A stretch of DNA of 64,000 nucleotides from Adiantum capillus-veneris (Eukaryota; Streptophyta; Polypodiopsida; Polypodiales; Pteridaceae): NCBI GenBank assembly GCA_014529385.2, contig CM043963.1, positions 95,618,412 to 95,682,411 of the forward strand. The letters are read 5' to 3'. Position 1 is the stretch's first letter. The number at the start of each line of letters is the position of its first letter. Shown here piece after piece: positions 47,091-58,670 of the stretch. The translations under genes and the position numbers were made by a program. The notes under the pieces were generated by a model. That model was given only the letters and a program-made list of their open reading frames with translations, was not told the origin of the DNA and searched no databases.

Positions 47091-49743
47091 TGATAGCCGT
47101 TTTTCGGCTCTCTGTAATTGCCATAGTGAGTTACCTCACCCTACCAAAATCACCCAAACACTGTGGCTATCCCTACCATTTCACTATATATAGGCGTGTG
47201 TGAGTTAGGGAACTTTCCCCATATTTTCTTAAAAACCCTCAGCTAGCTAGTCACTGGGCTAGGTGAGCCAAAAAATATATATATATATATATATATAAAA
47301 TAAAGTATATTATGGCCTCTTTGTGTGTAAATATTTCATTGTATATATGGCCTAAATATAGGGATTTTTTATAATTATTTTGGTATTTTATTTAAATATT
47401 TCTACTTAGGTGTGTGTTTTATTAAACCTATGTACACCTTCTTTCATCCTCTTACACCATAATTATATTTTTTGCCAATATGTACATACTCTAACCTCAT
47501 ATTTTTCTTTTATACAAATCACTCCCACATTTTCACCCTCACCCTCGTGAAAACAAAAAATTGATTTCTACTCATTGGTTACTTTTATTATATTATTTAC
47601 TTGCATACCTTTTCCTCTTTCACCCAAAATAATTCAAGGAGGGACCATATCATATGATTCCAATATCTTTCCATATCCATAACTCCTCCATATTTTTATT
47701 ATTATTTTTACTCATTATTCTAACACCATGTGCTCATTGAGCTAAAGTCCATGAATAGTCCATACACTAGTCCCACCATGTATATATTTCTTATTTCACC
47801 AATAATCCTCCTCCATGCATGGGTCAAGGGCAACTTGAATGCTTTGTATTATAATATGACAAAGGAGGGGCTCACTCTTGGATGCATTGTACAAATTCAA
47901 CAAAGGAGGGGACCACTAAAAGACTTTTGCAGGCATAAAAAACAGGCTTTTTGGTGAGAATTTTGGCACCTATCTCCACTCCGAATTTGGAGCGGTGGTC
48001 AAAAGAGAAAATGTAGCCCACGCTCTGAATAATCACCTCAAATTTTTTCATGATTTTTGGAGCTACCAGCTGTGAGCTATGATTTTTTTAGTGGACCCCA
48101 GTTTTCCCATGCTATGCAGCCACACTCTCTCTTCCACTTTATCATTTTTCTCTTTCACACACACTTCTCCACTCATCATCCCCATCTCTCTCACCACTCC
48201 TCTCTGCACACTACTCACCTTCTCCTCAACCTTGAAGAATAAGAGAAACCATGGTGAACTCATACCTCCCACACACAATTCCATTCCAAAATTGACCACC
48301 TAGTCTCATTTTTCCTCCTCCAAATTACCCATATCTATCAAAAAACCACAAAATTCAGCCTCTTCTCTTAAAAGATAGCATCATGGTGGTTGATTACTCA
48401 GCTTCAATTACCTTGTCTCTCAAGGAAGGTCAAGAGTGGAGAAAAAATGTACCGTCAAAGCTAGTGGACCGTCAACAAGCGTCAAAATTGGCCCTACTCA
48501 AGACACTTGGAGCATCAACCTTGTAAGAAATCCACCTTTTCTTACCTCTTAAGAGTTTTTCTTCCTTATTTGTATCCTACATGGATACTCCCATTGTAAA
48601 TATTCAATTCCATTTGTAAATTAATACTAACTCTACTAACACTAACCCACTATGAAAAGTCCTATCACCTCCATTTCTCTCCTCTCTCTTTCCCCACCAA
48701 CTTCTTGATAATTCCAAGCAAAAGAAATTAGATAAATTGCTGAAAATCTAACTCAACCATGGTTAGAGGAGTAACCCTAGCCTTCAAAATTGCTATAAAA
48801 GGAGGGTGTAGCTAGCATAAAAGGGGGAAGCCATAAGCAAGAGCACTATGCTATAGCTTGAGAAGCATAGCTCAACCTCTCTAGAAGGAGCTCTTGAGTG
48901 GAAGCTCATTGTCTTATGCATGTGCATGTGTTGTAATAGGGGATTAGCAAGGGAAATCTATGCCATTGTAAGAGAGAGAGTGATCATTCAATTGAGAGTA
49001 GGAAATCTATCATTTCTCCTACTAGTGTAAGCCCAACATTCGCTGAATCAAGGAGGGTGGATTTGGACTAATCTTGGATATTTTGTCTCCTTTCCAACGT
49101 GAAGTAATGGACAACAATGATGCGTAAGTGTCTTGGTTTTTTTTAAGTTCTTGATAGCTTGTCTCTGGTGTTGTCATCAATCTAGCCATAAATCCCACAT
49201 ACTGTAAGAGGGCGACAGGGTGGAGAGGACTCCCCTGGCCTTAAGACAGTGATTGGGGTGGCTTTTCTAGTGATGTGTTGTGGTGAAATTTACGCAAGCT
49301 ATGTTGAACAAGTACTAATCTCACTTTGATTTGTCATGACAGATTTGTAAGAAGGTATTAATGCAACAAGCACCCCCTCCCCCTTTCTCTCTCTTTCTTA
49401 AATATATAGTTGTGTTTGCTTGATCATTGCCGATACGTTTCAAAGCAGCCCGAGCACTATCTCTCTCTCTCTCTCTCTCTCGTGTTTTAGTGTGTGAGAG
49501 TATTCCATTGGGGTTAGGGTTAGTGTAAATTCCTTGCTTGTTTGTGGGTTGCTCTAACAATTCTCCTCTTTTGCGTCCTAGTTCGCTCTTAAACTAGGTG
49601 GTGCCCCTTGTGTAGTTGGGATTTGGCGGTGGGTTTGTTGTTTTGGTTTGTGTTGTGTTGTGCCCCAGCCCCATTGAGCAGCACGGGAGCCTTGAAGGGT
49701 GTCTAGAGGCCACTCTTCTTGTTGCCCGCCCCGGACCGCCTCA
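47091..49743 (+). repeat. Element B 3' LTR
   Basis: 2653 bp, starts TGATAGCCG and ends CGCCTCA, followed by the CTAC duplication. Visible substitutions against the 5' LTR are one in GTTAGAG-AGTAACC and one in CTCTAAC-ATTC. Its TATAAAAG is at 48794-48801. Confidence 0.95.
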
Positions 49744-50152
49744 CTACCAGGAGGGAATCAAATCCTAGCGGAACACTAGGTGGAATGATTTCAAAGATAC
49801 ACTTATTTTAAGAATTATTGCAAGCATGATTACAAAAATTTGTCAAGGAGTAATGTCATGCTTTCATATGGCATGAGGTGTCCATTGGAATCAAATGAAA
49901 GTCTAGGCTAAGGGGACCACAAGAAGACTTTTGTTGTGCCAAAGCTGTACCTATTTTGATGTTTTTTTACACAAGGTTCCAATTGAAATTGGAAAAAGTA
50001 TATAAATGGGAGTCGTAGCTAATGAGATATGATCAAAATACTAGACCCCAGTCTACCCACATCATGCAGGGATAGATTATTTCCAACTTTTCCAATTTCT
50101 ATTCACACTGGCTCTTCTCTTCTTGTGTAAACCCTTGGGGGTTCCCGTCACC

Positions 50153-50160
50153 TATAAAAG
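50153..50160 (+). promoter_or_regulatory. TATA box, element C 5' LTR
   Basis: CCTATAAAAGAGACC, conserved at 63432 in the 3' LTR and in element A. The small ORFs begin about 540 bp downstream, so they would be the first long ORFs in the transcript. Confidence 0.6.
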
Positions 50161-50703
50161 AGACCTCTTCTTCCTTGAAAACCAAAGAAGCATTCAAGCC
50201 ATTGATGAGAGGAATTCATGAGGAAGTGAGTAGTAATGCTTAATTGTACTTAGCCATTAGCATAAGCCTAAGCCTACACTTTCTTCTAGAGGAAGGCTAG
50301 CCATTCTTGTAAGCTATCCTTGGAAGATAAACTCTAATTGAAGAAGGTCTTGGATTTGGTGTATCAATCAAAGTTGATTTGTTCCCTCTTCTTCTCTCTC
50401 CATCAGAAATGATGCCGAAGGGTTTGACAAGTAAGATGTGTTCTACATTGATACTTTTGATTTCTTGTTGTTTTCTTTTTCATCTCTAATCCAACATATA
50501 TATACCTAATCTCATCTCCTTAACCAAACCTATCTCTCTCACTCTTAGAAATTCATTCTCTCTACAAATTCTAGGTTCACCTTGCTATAGGTATATCTCT
50601 CCCCGTAGTATCCTTATTGCATACGGGCAAGAATAGGGCTTGGGAGGGAAACTTTTCATCTCTTCACTTCTCTCATATCTACATTTCTCACATACTATCC
50701 TAG

Positions 50704-50922
50704 ATGAATAAACCACATGATGAGAATTTCTATCGCTTCCACTATTTGTGCTCTATTGGAATTAACGTATGGATTATCCGTAAAATACACTTTCAACAAC
50801 GTATCGTGTTTCTCTTTGGCTCAGAAAGGCTCAATGAAATACTTCTTTCACCCGATCCCATCATACTACCTCTTATAGACTATAACTTTTCTTTTGATGT
50901 AAGTGTAGTTATCTTGCTATGA
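50704..50922 (+). CDS. Type II small leader ORF (72 aa), element C
   Basis: Intact 72-codon ORF. Conserved words are RKIHFQQRIVFLFG, ERLNEI, DPIILPLIDY and SFDVSVVILL, shared with B and E. Its TGA stop overlaps the ATG of the next ORF as ATGA (50919-50922), a layout that permits coupled termination-reinitiation. Element A keeps the same overlap. It lies upstream of the primer site at 51322, i.e. probably within the LTR. It is intact although the downstream gag-pol of C is badly broken. The function is unknown. Confidence 0.68.
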   Translation: MNKPHDENFYRFHYLCSIGINVWIIRKIHFQQRIVFLFGSERLNEILLSPDPIILPLIDYNFSFDVSVVILL

Positions 50923-51131
50923 ACCAAGAGGATTTGTACACACAATTAATCCTAATCACTAGACAAAACATATATATTATGGTGAGCAAAAAACTACAAT
51001 TCCAAAGAACAATTTGTAGCCTATTTGGTCGGCAAAAATTGAACGCCATTAACTCATCTATTAACCCTGTCATATTACCCATGATACGGTATGACCATAG
51101 CCTTGATGTTTTCATCTTTGTGTTGTTTTGA
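50919..51131 (+). CDS. Type I small leader ORF (70 aa), element C
   Basis: Intact 70-codon ORF starting within the stop of the type II ORF. It aligns without gaps to B's type I (41 of 70) and element A's copy (63 of 70). Words are MNQEDLY, KKLQFQR, NPVILPMIRY, SLDVFIFVLF. The order type II then type I is the reverse of B. Between its stop and gag lie 237 nt with the presumed LTR end and primer site. Confidence 0.68.
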   Translation: MNQEDLYTQLILITRQNIYIMVSKKLQFQRTICSLFGRQKLNAINSSINPVILPMIRYDHSLDVFIFVLF

Positions 51132-51321
51132 TATTCTCTTTTGTGTTCTTTCTTTGTGTGTATGAGTACAAGAGAGAAAGAATGAAGCTTCTTTGATTGC
51201 ACTTCCTTCCAAACCCTATACTTCATGACATCTATGGTTTAACTCCTTCATATAGTTTTTGGAGTTCTCTCACAAACTCTCACAACACCCTAGCAAAACC
51301 ACAAATTTCTTGACATATTTT

Positions 51322-51339
51322 TGGTGAACCCGGCGTGAA
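51322..51339 (+). other. Primer-binding site, element C
   Basis: TGGTGAACCCGGCGTGAA, seven bases after TTGACA. Element A has a closely similar site. The primer tRNA is not identified. Confidence 0.6.
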
Positions 51340-51368
51340 ACTCCCAGGGTGAGAGTTTGTGGGTAACC

Positions 51369-53097
51369 ATGGGTGATCATGTTGAGCAACTGGGTATGCA
51401 TTTTGACCCAGCAACAAAGCAAATGTTTCAAGAATTTGCAATGTTCATGCAAAAACAACATGCCACTGAAAGAAGGGATATTTCAACAATGAAGGCCATA
51501 CAAGCAGTCATCAATAGAATGGATCAGTTCAATGGCAAAGATGTAACCAAGTACTTACGCGAGTATGTGAAGGAGATGGAGCTACATCGCGTGTCAGAAG
51601 GTGAGATGATTCAAAGCTTTAAGCTAGTTGTTGCTCCATAAATTAGACAACATAGGGGAATTAAAGATGGGCATGGGAGAAATTGAGAAGAACTCAAAGT
51701 AGCTTTAAAGGAGGAATATTTCATGGAGGACTCTGAGAGAGTGACCAAAAGGACATTCTTAGAATGGGTAGTCAAGCCAAAGAAAGGACTATCAATAACA
51801 GAGCTACTTAGGGAATTTGAGTGGTGCTATGCAAAACTCACTAGGACAGAAAGGGCCACACTAGATGTAGAGAAGACAGATCTTTTCTTATAAGCTGCAG
51901 TTAAAGAGTCTCAAGAAAATTTGGAGCTTCTTCTTGAAGATAAAGATGTTGAGCAGGGACTAAAGACCGACTAGAATGAGGTTGAAGGTGCTGTCTCACT
52001 GCTTGCCAAACGACAAAGAAGAAGAGACAAGATGGTAGTAAACACTATAAGTCTTTCCACCTCAACTTCTCACAAAATGATAAAGCCTACTTTTATCGCT
52101 CCTAAGTTTGATGAGTCCATGCTAGATGAGCTTGTGAAGGGAATGCGTGACTTGAAGGTGAAGCTTGCAAAGCTTAAAGAGAAAGGCCAACCGTCAGGGA
52201 CACTTCCAAGGGAAAGGCAACAGCCCAAAGAAGGGTTTGTTAACATATGTATTTGGTGTGATAGTACGACCATGTAAGAAGGGATTGTGATGATTTTAGT
52301 GATGCTTTGTCAAAAGATGTTTTTGTTTTTAAGGATGGTAAAATACACTTAAGAGAGATAGTTCTACCCTTGAGAACTAACTCTGGCAAGGGGGGAATGC
52401 AAACCTTAGTTGAAGATATGGAAACTAACTATGCCACCTCTTCAGTTGAGGCAGCTACTTATGGAGTAAAAATTGAGCATCTTAGTGATGAAGAGGTGAG
52501 TGACCATCATGGTCAAATTTGGCCAAATTCATGCAATTAGATAAAAAGGGAAAGCTTACAAAAGAGATTCTACATGAAGCAGGTGATTGCATACGTCTAG
52601 AAACAGGATGGAATGATCCAGTGGACTCATTGTCAGTGCATGCCTACATTACAAAATGTCAACAAAATGAGGCTATTGTAGAAGAGAGACGCAGACATGA
52701 GAATGCTGATGAAATACCATCAAAAAGAGCTTCTAGAAGTGGGGGAAGAAGCGACTCAATGCCTTCTCAAACACCCTCGATGCAAGGAGCATCTCCACCT
52801 GAAGTAATTATGGAGGAGTCTACAACAGGAAAGAAGAAAGAGCCAACAAAAGGTAAGACAAAAGGCCCAACTTATAAACTACAATATGATATTGAGGTTG
52901 CTACAGATTTAAAGAAAGTCTTGGCGGAAAGGATTTTGAATAGCAAGATTAAGTTCACTTTGGGAGAAGTCCTTGGCATTGCAAAGCGTGAATTCCATGA
53001 GGAGATCATTGACATCATCAAGAGAAAGAGGCAAACTCTTGCTGAGGTTTTTCGTCCACAGGTTGATGGAGAGACCTTGAAGACACTAGGGATGTAG
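51369..53097 (+). pseudogene. Gag relic, element C
   Basis: Starts ACCATGGGTG (MGDHVEQLGMHFDPAT). The frame breaks at 51639 through an extra T relative to A. It resumes in pieces at 52032-52277, 52307-52540 and 52519-53097. The last piece has a long basic/acidic linker and a segment (DLKKVLAERILNSKIKFTLG) similar in place to the pre-protease segment of B and E. A cysteine/histidine-rich stretch around 52240-52290 may be the damaged knuckle. It ends in an in-frame TAG at 53095. Confidence 0.75.
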
Positions 53098-53760
53098 TTG
53101 AAAAATAAGGAGGATGATGGAGCTATGGTAGGATGCTACCAATCTAGTGGGAGAGTGAAGCAAGTGTATTTCTCAAATGATGATGAAGAAGTTGAAGCTA
53201 TTCCTAGGAGCTACTATTCACGAAGTCACTGGGCCAGGGCTACTATAGAAACTTTGGTCAAGGCAGGTGATCTTGAAGAGCCATTTGTTGCCTTGATTGA
53301 CCATGGTTCAGAAATAAACATATTGTCAAAGAGTCTCTACAACAAGTGCAAATGGCCGATGGACACAGATCATGGTTGGATGTTAAAATTGACAAACAAT
53401 TCATCCGGTGAATTGTATGCAGCATGTCCAGGTGTGAAGGTGACAATAGGTGATGTAAAAAACTTCTTTGTACATGATACATCTTCATATCATCTCATCC
53501 TTGGAAAGCCCTACATTGTGGGAGTTCGAATGAAAACAAAGGTAATGGATGATGGTTCATCATATGCTAGGATACGTAGCAAAGATGGTAATTGAGCTGT
53601 CCAATTTCTCACAGTTTGTGTAAACCATGAAAGAAATCATGACAACCTTAGAGAACATCCTCTACCAAAGGTGAGCAAAGAGTTTCATGATCATAGAGAA
53701 ATGATCGGTTTTGGCCAAGTACCATTGTAAAGTGGGATTGCAGTGGTACAGAAAGAAAAA
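53098..53760 (+). pseudogene. Aspartic protease, element C
   Basis: Continues the frame of the gag relic. It has a catalytic region FVALIDHGSEINILS, D-H-G in place of the usual D-[ST]-G, and a C-terminal HLILGKPYIVGV. A TGA at 53593 breaks it; element A has a sense codon there. The sequence then continues AVQFLTVCVNHERN to about 53730. Confidence 0.75.
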
Positions 53761-53807
53761 GGGTCTTTCCTGAACAAAAAATAGGTGAAAATTTCTCAAC
53801 GAGCTCC

Positions 53808-54338
53808 TTGGTAACAAGGAATGGATCATTAGTTTTTACAAAACTTGAAGATTTTAAGAGATGTGAGAGGCAATATGTGCATAATGTACAAATAGGCATG
53901 AAAAAGAGTGGGTTGCTAGAGCCTACTGAAAATGTTTTGGGTTTGTGTGAACAAGTTTCTTTTGTAGATACTATGGGTGAACTTGATGCTATAATGGGGT
54001 CTAGTTTGCATCTTGAAAATGATGTTGTGGAAGTTTTCTCTATGGAAATGTATCAAGTAATCGAAGCCTTTAAAGAAAACCAAACAATTGGCCCAGAAGT
54101 CCATGTTGAAACTAAATACAAGAGTGTAGCAAAGAACGTGAAACCAGTAGCTTCACCCTTACCACCCAACAATAATCAAAAGATTGAACATGCTTCTTTA
54201 CAACCAAGTTTGAGGAATCCTAAAAAGATTGGTCATACCTTCACAAAGGAGTCTTTCCAAGAGTTGGATTGGTCACGAGGAGTTTCTAACACAGCAGGAG
54301 ACAAAGTGCTTCAAAGAAATGCTTTCAAAGCATGGTAA
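53808..54338 (+). pseudogene. Protease-RT linker, element C
   Basis: An open 176-codon frame with no known motif, homologous to element A 679-1206. It runs into the RT frame through a frameshift at about 54230-54340. Confidence 0.6.
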
Positions 54339-54340
54339 GG

Positions 54341-55359
54341 CTTTTGCATTTGAGCCACATGAGATAGGATGTGCTGATCCTTCTATTGTAGCTCCTATGG
54401 TAATTTTCACAATACCTCATGTGCCTTGGAATTTGCAGCCTATTCCGGTTCCAAAGGCTCATTTTGCAAAGCTAGTGGAGCTACTGAATGAGAAGATCAA
54501 AATGGGAATTTTTCAGCCTTCTTGTGCTCCATACTCAAACAAGTGGTTCACAGTTCCAAAGAAGAAGGGTTCTCTACGCTTCATCCAAGATATGCAACCA
54601 GTGAACAAGGTGACAATTAGAAATGTAGGTATAGGTCCAATGGTGGATGAGTTTGCAAAGGCATTTGCAGGGAGAGCAATCTACTTGATGGGGGATCTCT
54701 ACTCACGGTATGATCAATTTCAGCTTGCAATCGAAAGTAGAGACTTGACAACCATGAGGACACCTTTGGGTTTGGTAAGGATGTGTACCTTGCCACAGGG
54801 AGCAACCACCTCGGTTGCACATATGATGAATGGGATGAATAAGGTCTTACGTGACTTTATTCCTCAAATCACAATGCCTTTCATTGATGATTTTCCTATC
54901 AAAGTATGTGAAGAAAGTGAGAAAGATGAAGCTTTGGATCTCAGAGGAAATCGTAGGTTTGTGGTAAATCACATAAATGATTGTGATAAAGTTCTATCTA
55001 GGTTGGAGGAAGTGAATCTTACTTTGTCAGGGAAAAAGTCTATGTTTGGTGTCAATGAAGTGCTCATTGTGTGGCACATGTGCGGACCATATGGTAGGAA
55101 ACCTTGTCCAACAAAGGTAGGTGCCATCCAAAGAATCAAAGAAACATGCACTAGCATCACTGAGGTTAGAAGGTTCTTGGGAGCATGTGTCTTTTATGTT
55201 ATTTGGATTCCACATTATGCACATGTAGCTGATCCACTTTATCAACTGCTTAGAAAGAATCAAAAGTTTAAATGGACAGAAGCACATGTAAAAGCCATGA
55301 GAAAGCTAAAGGAGTTTCTTCAGTCATCAATCACCAACTTTGAGAAAGGTAGACTATGA
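54341..55359 (+). pseudogene. Reverse transcriptase, element C
   Basis: A Ty3-type RT: PYSNKWFTVPKKKGSLRFIQ, then YLMGDLYSRYDQFQLAIE with its catalytic D, TLPQGATTSVAHMMN, and the FIDD box as MPFIDDFPIK. A thumb segment, GPYGRKPCPTK, follows. This domain copies RNA to DNA. The wording differs clearly from B's RT (PFGLINAPATFQ), so C belongs to a different Ty3 lineage. It ends in stops at 55357 with a frameshift into RNase H. Confidence 0.82.
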
Positions 55360-56141
55360 GTGTGAAAGGACAGTAATTGTGACAGTAGACACCAGTCCTA
55401 CATGGATTGGATGGGAAATAGGGCAAGATGACCAAGAAGGACACCGGTATGTGGTAAGATTTGGAGCAAAGGTACTAAGTGATCGCCAAAGAAACTATCC
55501 CACAGATAAAGAGAGAGTTATGGGGTATGGTTACAGCCTTGAAAAATGGGAAAGAGTACCTAATTGGTGCATGTGTGGTTGTAGAAACAGATTGTCTACC
55601 ACTTCTTGGGATGATTACAAGCTGTTCAACGCCAGACATTGCTATGTTGCAATTGATTGCATACATTAAGTCCTTAAATCCCGAGTTTAAGCACATTGTA
55701 GGTAAAGACAATACAGTGGCAGATATGCTATCAAGGGCAAGGTATGAAGATGAGTCACATATGAATGAAGAGGGAGATTATGTGGACACAAAGTTCTTTT
55801 CCATTTCTCATGTCAAAGGTAACAATGTCTACATGACTAATCCACTTGAATTGTTCTTGAAAGTTCTTTATGAAGGTGATTGGCTTCTTATTGGAAGCTA
55901 CTTGATTACTCTAACAAAACACGATGATTGGTCTGAACAAGAATTCAAGAGGATACGTAGGAAAGAATATGGGTACTTTTTGAGGGATGGTTACTTGTGG
56001 AAGCATCCTAAACAAAAGGGTGCTACACCACAAAAGGTTATATGTAAAAAAGAGACTCAAGTAAAGCTCATGCAAGAGTTTCATGAGAGTCTATGGGCTG
56101 GACATAGGGGTGTGTGGGCAACCTTCTCCAAGTTGAAATAA
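55360..56141 (+). pseudogene. RNase H and integrase start, element C
   Basis: Two frames: 55340-55669 gives VTVDTSPTWIGWEIG (first catalytic D), and 55479-56141 gives IKRELWGMVTALKNG, VETDCLPLLG and KDNTVADMLSR (remaining acidic residues). A frameshift near 55510 separates them. The end reads FHESLWAGHRGVWATFSKLK, the HH pair of the integrase zinc finger. There is no second RNase H as in B. Confidence 0.78.
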
Positions 56142-56535
56142 AAATACTAGTGGAAGGGTATGTATAAATATATATCTCAATTTGTAGAGTCATGTGTAAC
56201 TTGTCAAATATATTCAAGTGTCCGACAGCGTGATGGATTGCACCCTACATATCCAATATCCATGCACTATAAATGGGTTGTGGATCTAGTCACAATGCCT
56301 TTAGGACTCTGGAAAATGAATACTTGGTTCTTGCATGAGAGGACCTAACTAACCAGGTTGAAGGAAGAGCATTAATATCTAAAACCACAGAAGCTCTGTG
56401 AAAATTCCTTCTTGATGAGTTAATTTGCTTTATGGTCGTGTGGGAAAGATCAATGCAGATAGAGGTGAACTAGATGCCGAGGAAGCAAGGGAGTTCTTTT
56501 CCAAATTAGAAATCAAGATTTCTCTCACTACAGCT
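56142..56535 (+). pseudogene. Integrase, 5' part, element C
   Basis: The zinc-finger CC pair (ESCVTCQIY) and first core aspartate (WVVDLVTMPLG) are visible. The frame is then shifted, and the region of the second aspartate (about 56450) is damaged. It is cut by copia D at 56535 and continues at 61829. Confidence 0.72.
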
Positions 56536-56857
56536 TGTTGAGATGTCGAGCTCTACACCTTGAGCTGGCATCCACTACGGGTCTTGGCCGCTTACGGCAT
56601 TTACTCACTGGCGCGTTAGGTGACCGACAAGGAGGATCTCTGCTAGTGATTCTACAGCTGGACTACACTTATAGTGCCAGCCTAGTACGCTTCTAGTGAG
56701 TTCACACTTAGTGACCGCATGTACATATGTGCTACTTTTCAGCTTTAGCACTTAGTCATTTTGTACTCTCTTTTCTGTGAAGAAGAAGAAGAAGCTTTCC
56801 ATCTCTGTGTGCTTTGTGCTTGTGTTGTGTAGCTCTCTTGCATCCTCATTCTTTACA
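56536..56857 (+). repeat. Element D 5' LTR
   Basis: TGTTGAGATG...CTTTACA, 322 bp, with a (GAA)n run near 56778. Confidence 0.95.
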
Positions 56858-56869
56858 TGGTATCAGATC
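56858..56869 (+). other. Primer-binding site (initiator tRNA-Met), element D
   Basis: TGGTATCAGATC directly abuts the LTR end. Confidence 0.85.
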
Positions 56870-57170
56870 CTGGTGCAGGCAAGAGAGGCTAAGAGAGCAA
56901 GAGCATCACAATCCCTTCGTTTGCAATCCAGGACCAGATGCCGAAGGCACCTTGCGCAGCGAAAAAAATTTTAGGGGTTTTTCGCACAAGTTTCTGAACA
57001 GGTCTCCAAAGTGCAGTATACAGAGATTTACTGTACAAGTACAGTGGTTGTATTTACGCTTGATTGTGGACACTCGTTGAGTGTAGAAAGCGTTACAGGT
57101 ACCACGATAGCAGGTTCAACAGATTTGCAGGTTTTTGCAGATTGCAGCTATTTTGTCTTAGTGCTTCAAG

Positions 57171-57533
57171 ATGTCTGACGGTTTCAGTCAGATTGTTACT
57201 GAGAAGCTTGAGAAAAATAACTACCCTACATGGAAGTTCAGAATAACAAATTTCTTAAAAGGAAAAGGTTATTGGGACTATGTAGAAGGAGACAATGAAA
57301 AGGAACTAGAGATTCCCGAGGCAAATGCTACAGCAGAACAAAGGAAAGCTTTGAGGGACTGGCAACAAGGCCAGAGAAAAGTGATGTATTGGCTTTCTAT
57401 GAGCATCACAGATGGCATGATGGGCTATCTACAGGATGCTGAAACCCCCGCCATTGCATGGAGAAACTTAGGCAGAGTGTTCGAGGTGAACACCAAGGCC
57501 AGGAAGCTTCAACTAAAGTCGGAGCTAAATTAG
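57171..57533 (+). pseudogene. Gag N-terminus, element D
   Basis: Starts MSDGFSQIVTEKLEKNNYPT with the YPTWKFRI word typical of copia gag. It is stopped by TAG at 57531, after which the same frame continues. CAG-to-TAG is the simplest origin. Confidence 0.85.
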
Positions 57534-58670
57534 GTTAAGAGGAACAACCTCTCAATCAATGATTATGCCTTGAAGATCAAGAGTATCATTGAGGCTCTTG
57601 GATCTATTAAAGTCTCAGTGGAAGACGATGACATTGTCTGTGCATGCTTGGATGGTCTAGGAGATGAGTATGTACATTTTAGGTCTTCCATGAATACAAG
57701 AGATGACATCCCCGTGTTCCAAGATTTGATTTCTATGCTTATTCTTGAGGAGAAGAACCTTGACACATCTTCTTCTCAAGGCAGAAATAATTCTGAACAG
57801 GCCTTCTATTCTAACTCCAACATAGGTAGAGGTAGAGGTCGAGGTCGTGGTCAAGGCCCAAGGGGTTGCAGGGGCCAATTTCTGGAAGGTCAATCAAATC
57901 AAAACAATACAGGTGGCAGGGGAAACCAGTCTCAAGGAAGGGGGAGTCAAAGAGGTCGTGGTGCAGGATCAAGCAGGCAGCAACATACTCCAGATAGCAG
58001 AGAATGTTGGACTTGTGGTGAAAGAGGTCACATGTCACGTGACTGTCCAAAGGGAAAAGCAAGTGGAAAGAGAGAACAGGGCAACTATGCATCTACTAGC
58101 AGAGATGCAGATGACAGCAAAAACGAGCGCATGTTTGTTATGCAGAATGTAATGAATACAATGACTGCAGAGAATTCCACCCAAGATGATGTTTGGTATG
58201 TGGATTCAGGTGCCTCTAATCACATGACGTCTCGTGGAGAGTGGTTTAGAGATATGCGCAAACCAGATGTGTCAGGCTATGTGCAGACAGAAGATGACAC
58301 AGCTCACCCCATTGCTCATGTAGGGGACATACCTCTAAATACGAAGAGTGGGAAATCAAAGTACTTAGCAGATGTACTTCATGTCCCAAACATTACAAAG
58401 AATCTTGTTTCTGTTGGACAAATGGTTGAGCAGGGTTTGCAGGTTCGCTTCAATCCAAATGGCTGTTATGTAGAAGATTTCCAGAATGGCTGTAAGTTGA
58501 TCACAGAGGGCAAATGTGTGGGCAGAATGTTTACGCTGAATGTAGACATGCCTGAGGTAAAAGCTGCATTATTTGCACAGGGCACAGGTGTTGTGGCTGA
58601 TGTTGACATTTGGCACAAACGCATTGGCCATGTCAATGAGCAGAGATTGCGCAGCATGCAATCAAAATAG
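57534..58670 (+). pseudogene. Gag C-terminus, protease and integrase start, element D
   Basis: Same frame as the gag start. It has a glycine/arginine-rich RNA-binding stretch (GRGRGRGRGQGPRG), a CCHC knuckle (CWTCGERGHMSRDC, about 58009), protease WYVDSGASNHMTS with the canonical D-S-G, and the integrase HH pair (WHKRIGHVNEQRL). It is stopped by TAG at 58668. Confidence 0.88.

Larger units (their letters stand above)
38495..49743 (+). mobile_element. Element B, young Tat-like Ty3/gypsy retrotransposon
   Basis: Complete 11.25-kb element: LTRs of 2673 and 2653 bp, a primer site, two small ORFs, and one gag-pol frame with a single internal stop. LTRs differ by about two substitutions plus CT and TA tract-length changes, so insertion was recent. 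Order protease-RT-RNase H-second RNase H-integrase, with the second RNase H of the archaeal type, is diagnostic of the Tat lineage. It is inserted in the 5' LTR of C. Confidence 0.9.
36429..51315 (+). repeat. Element C 5' LTR, interrupted by S and B
   Basis: The LTR pieces are 36429-36669, 38366-38494 and 49744-51315, about 1.94 kb in total. The first two and the start of the third align with 62610-64000 at about 4% divergence over the first 240 bp. About 54 bp present in the 3' LTR (63255-63310) are missing near 50026. The end is placed at TTGACA (51315) because a primer-like sequence follows. This puts two small ORFs inside the LTR, a placement inferred because the 3' LTR leaves the window. 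Confidence 0.7.
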
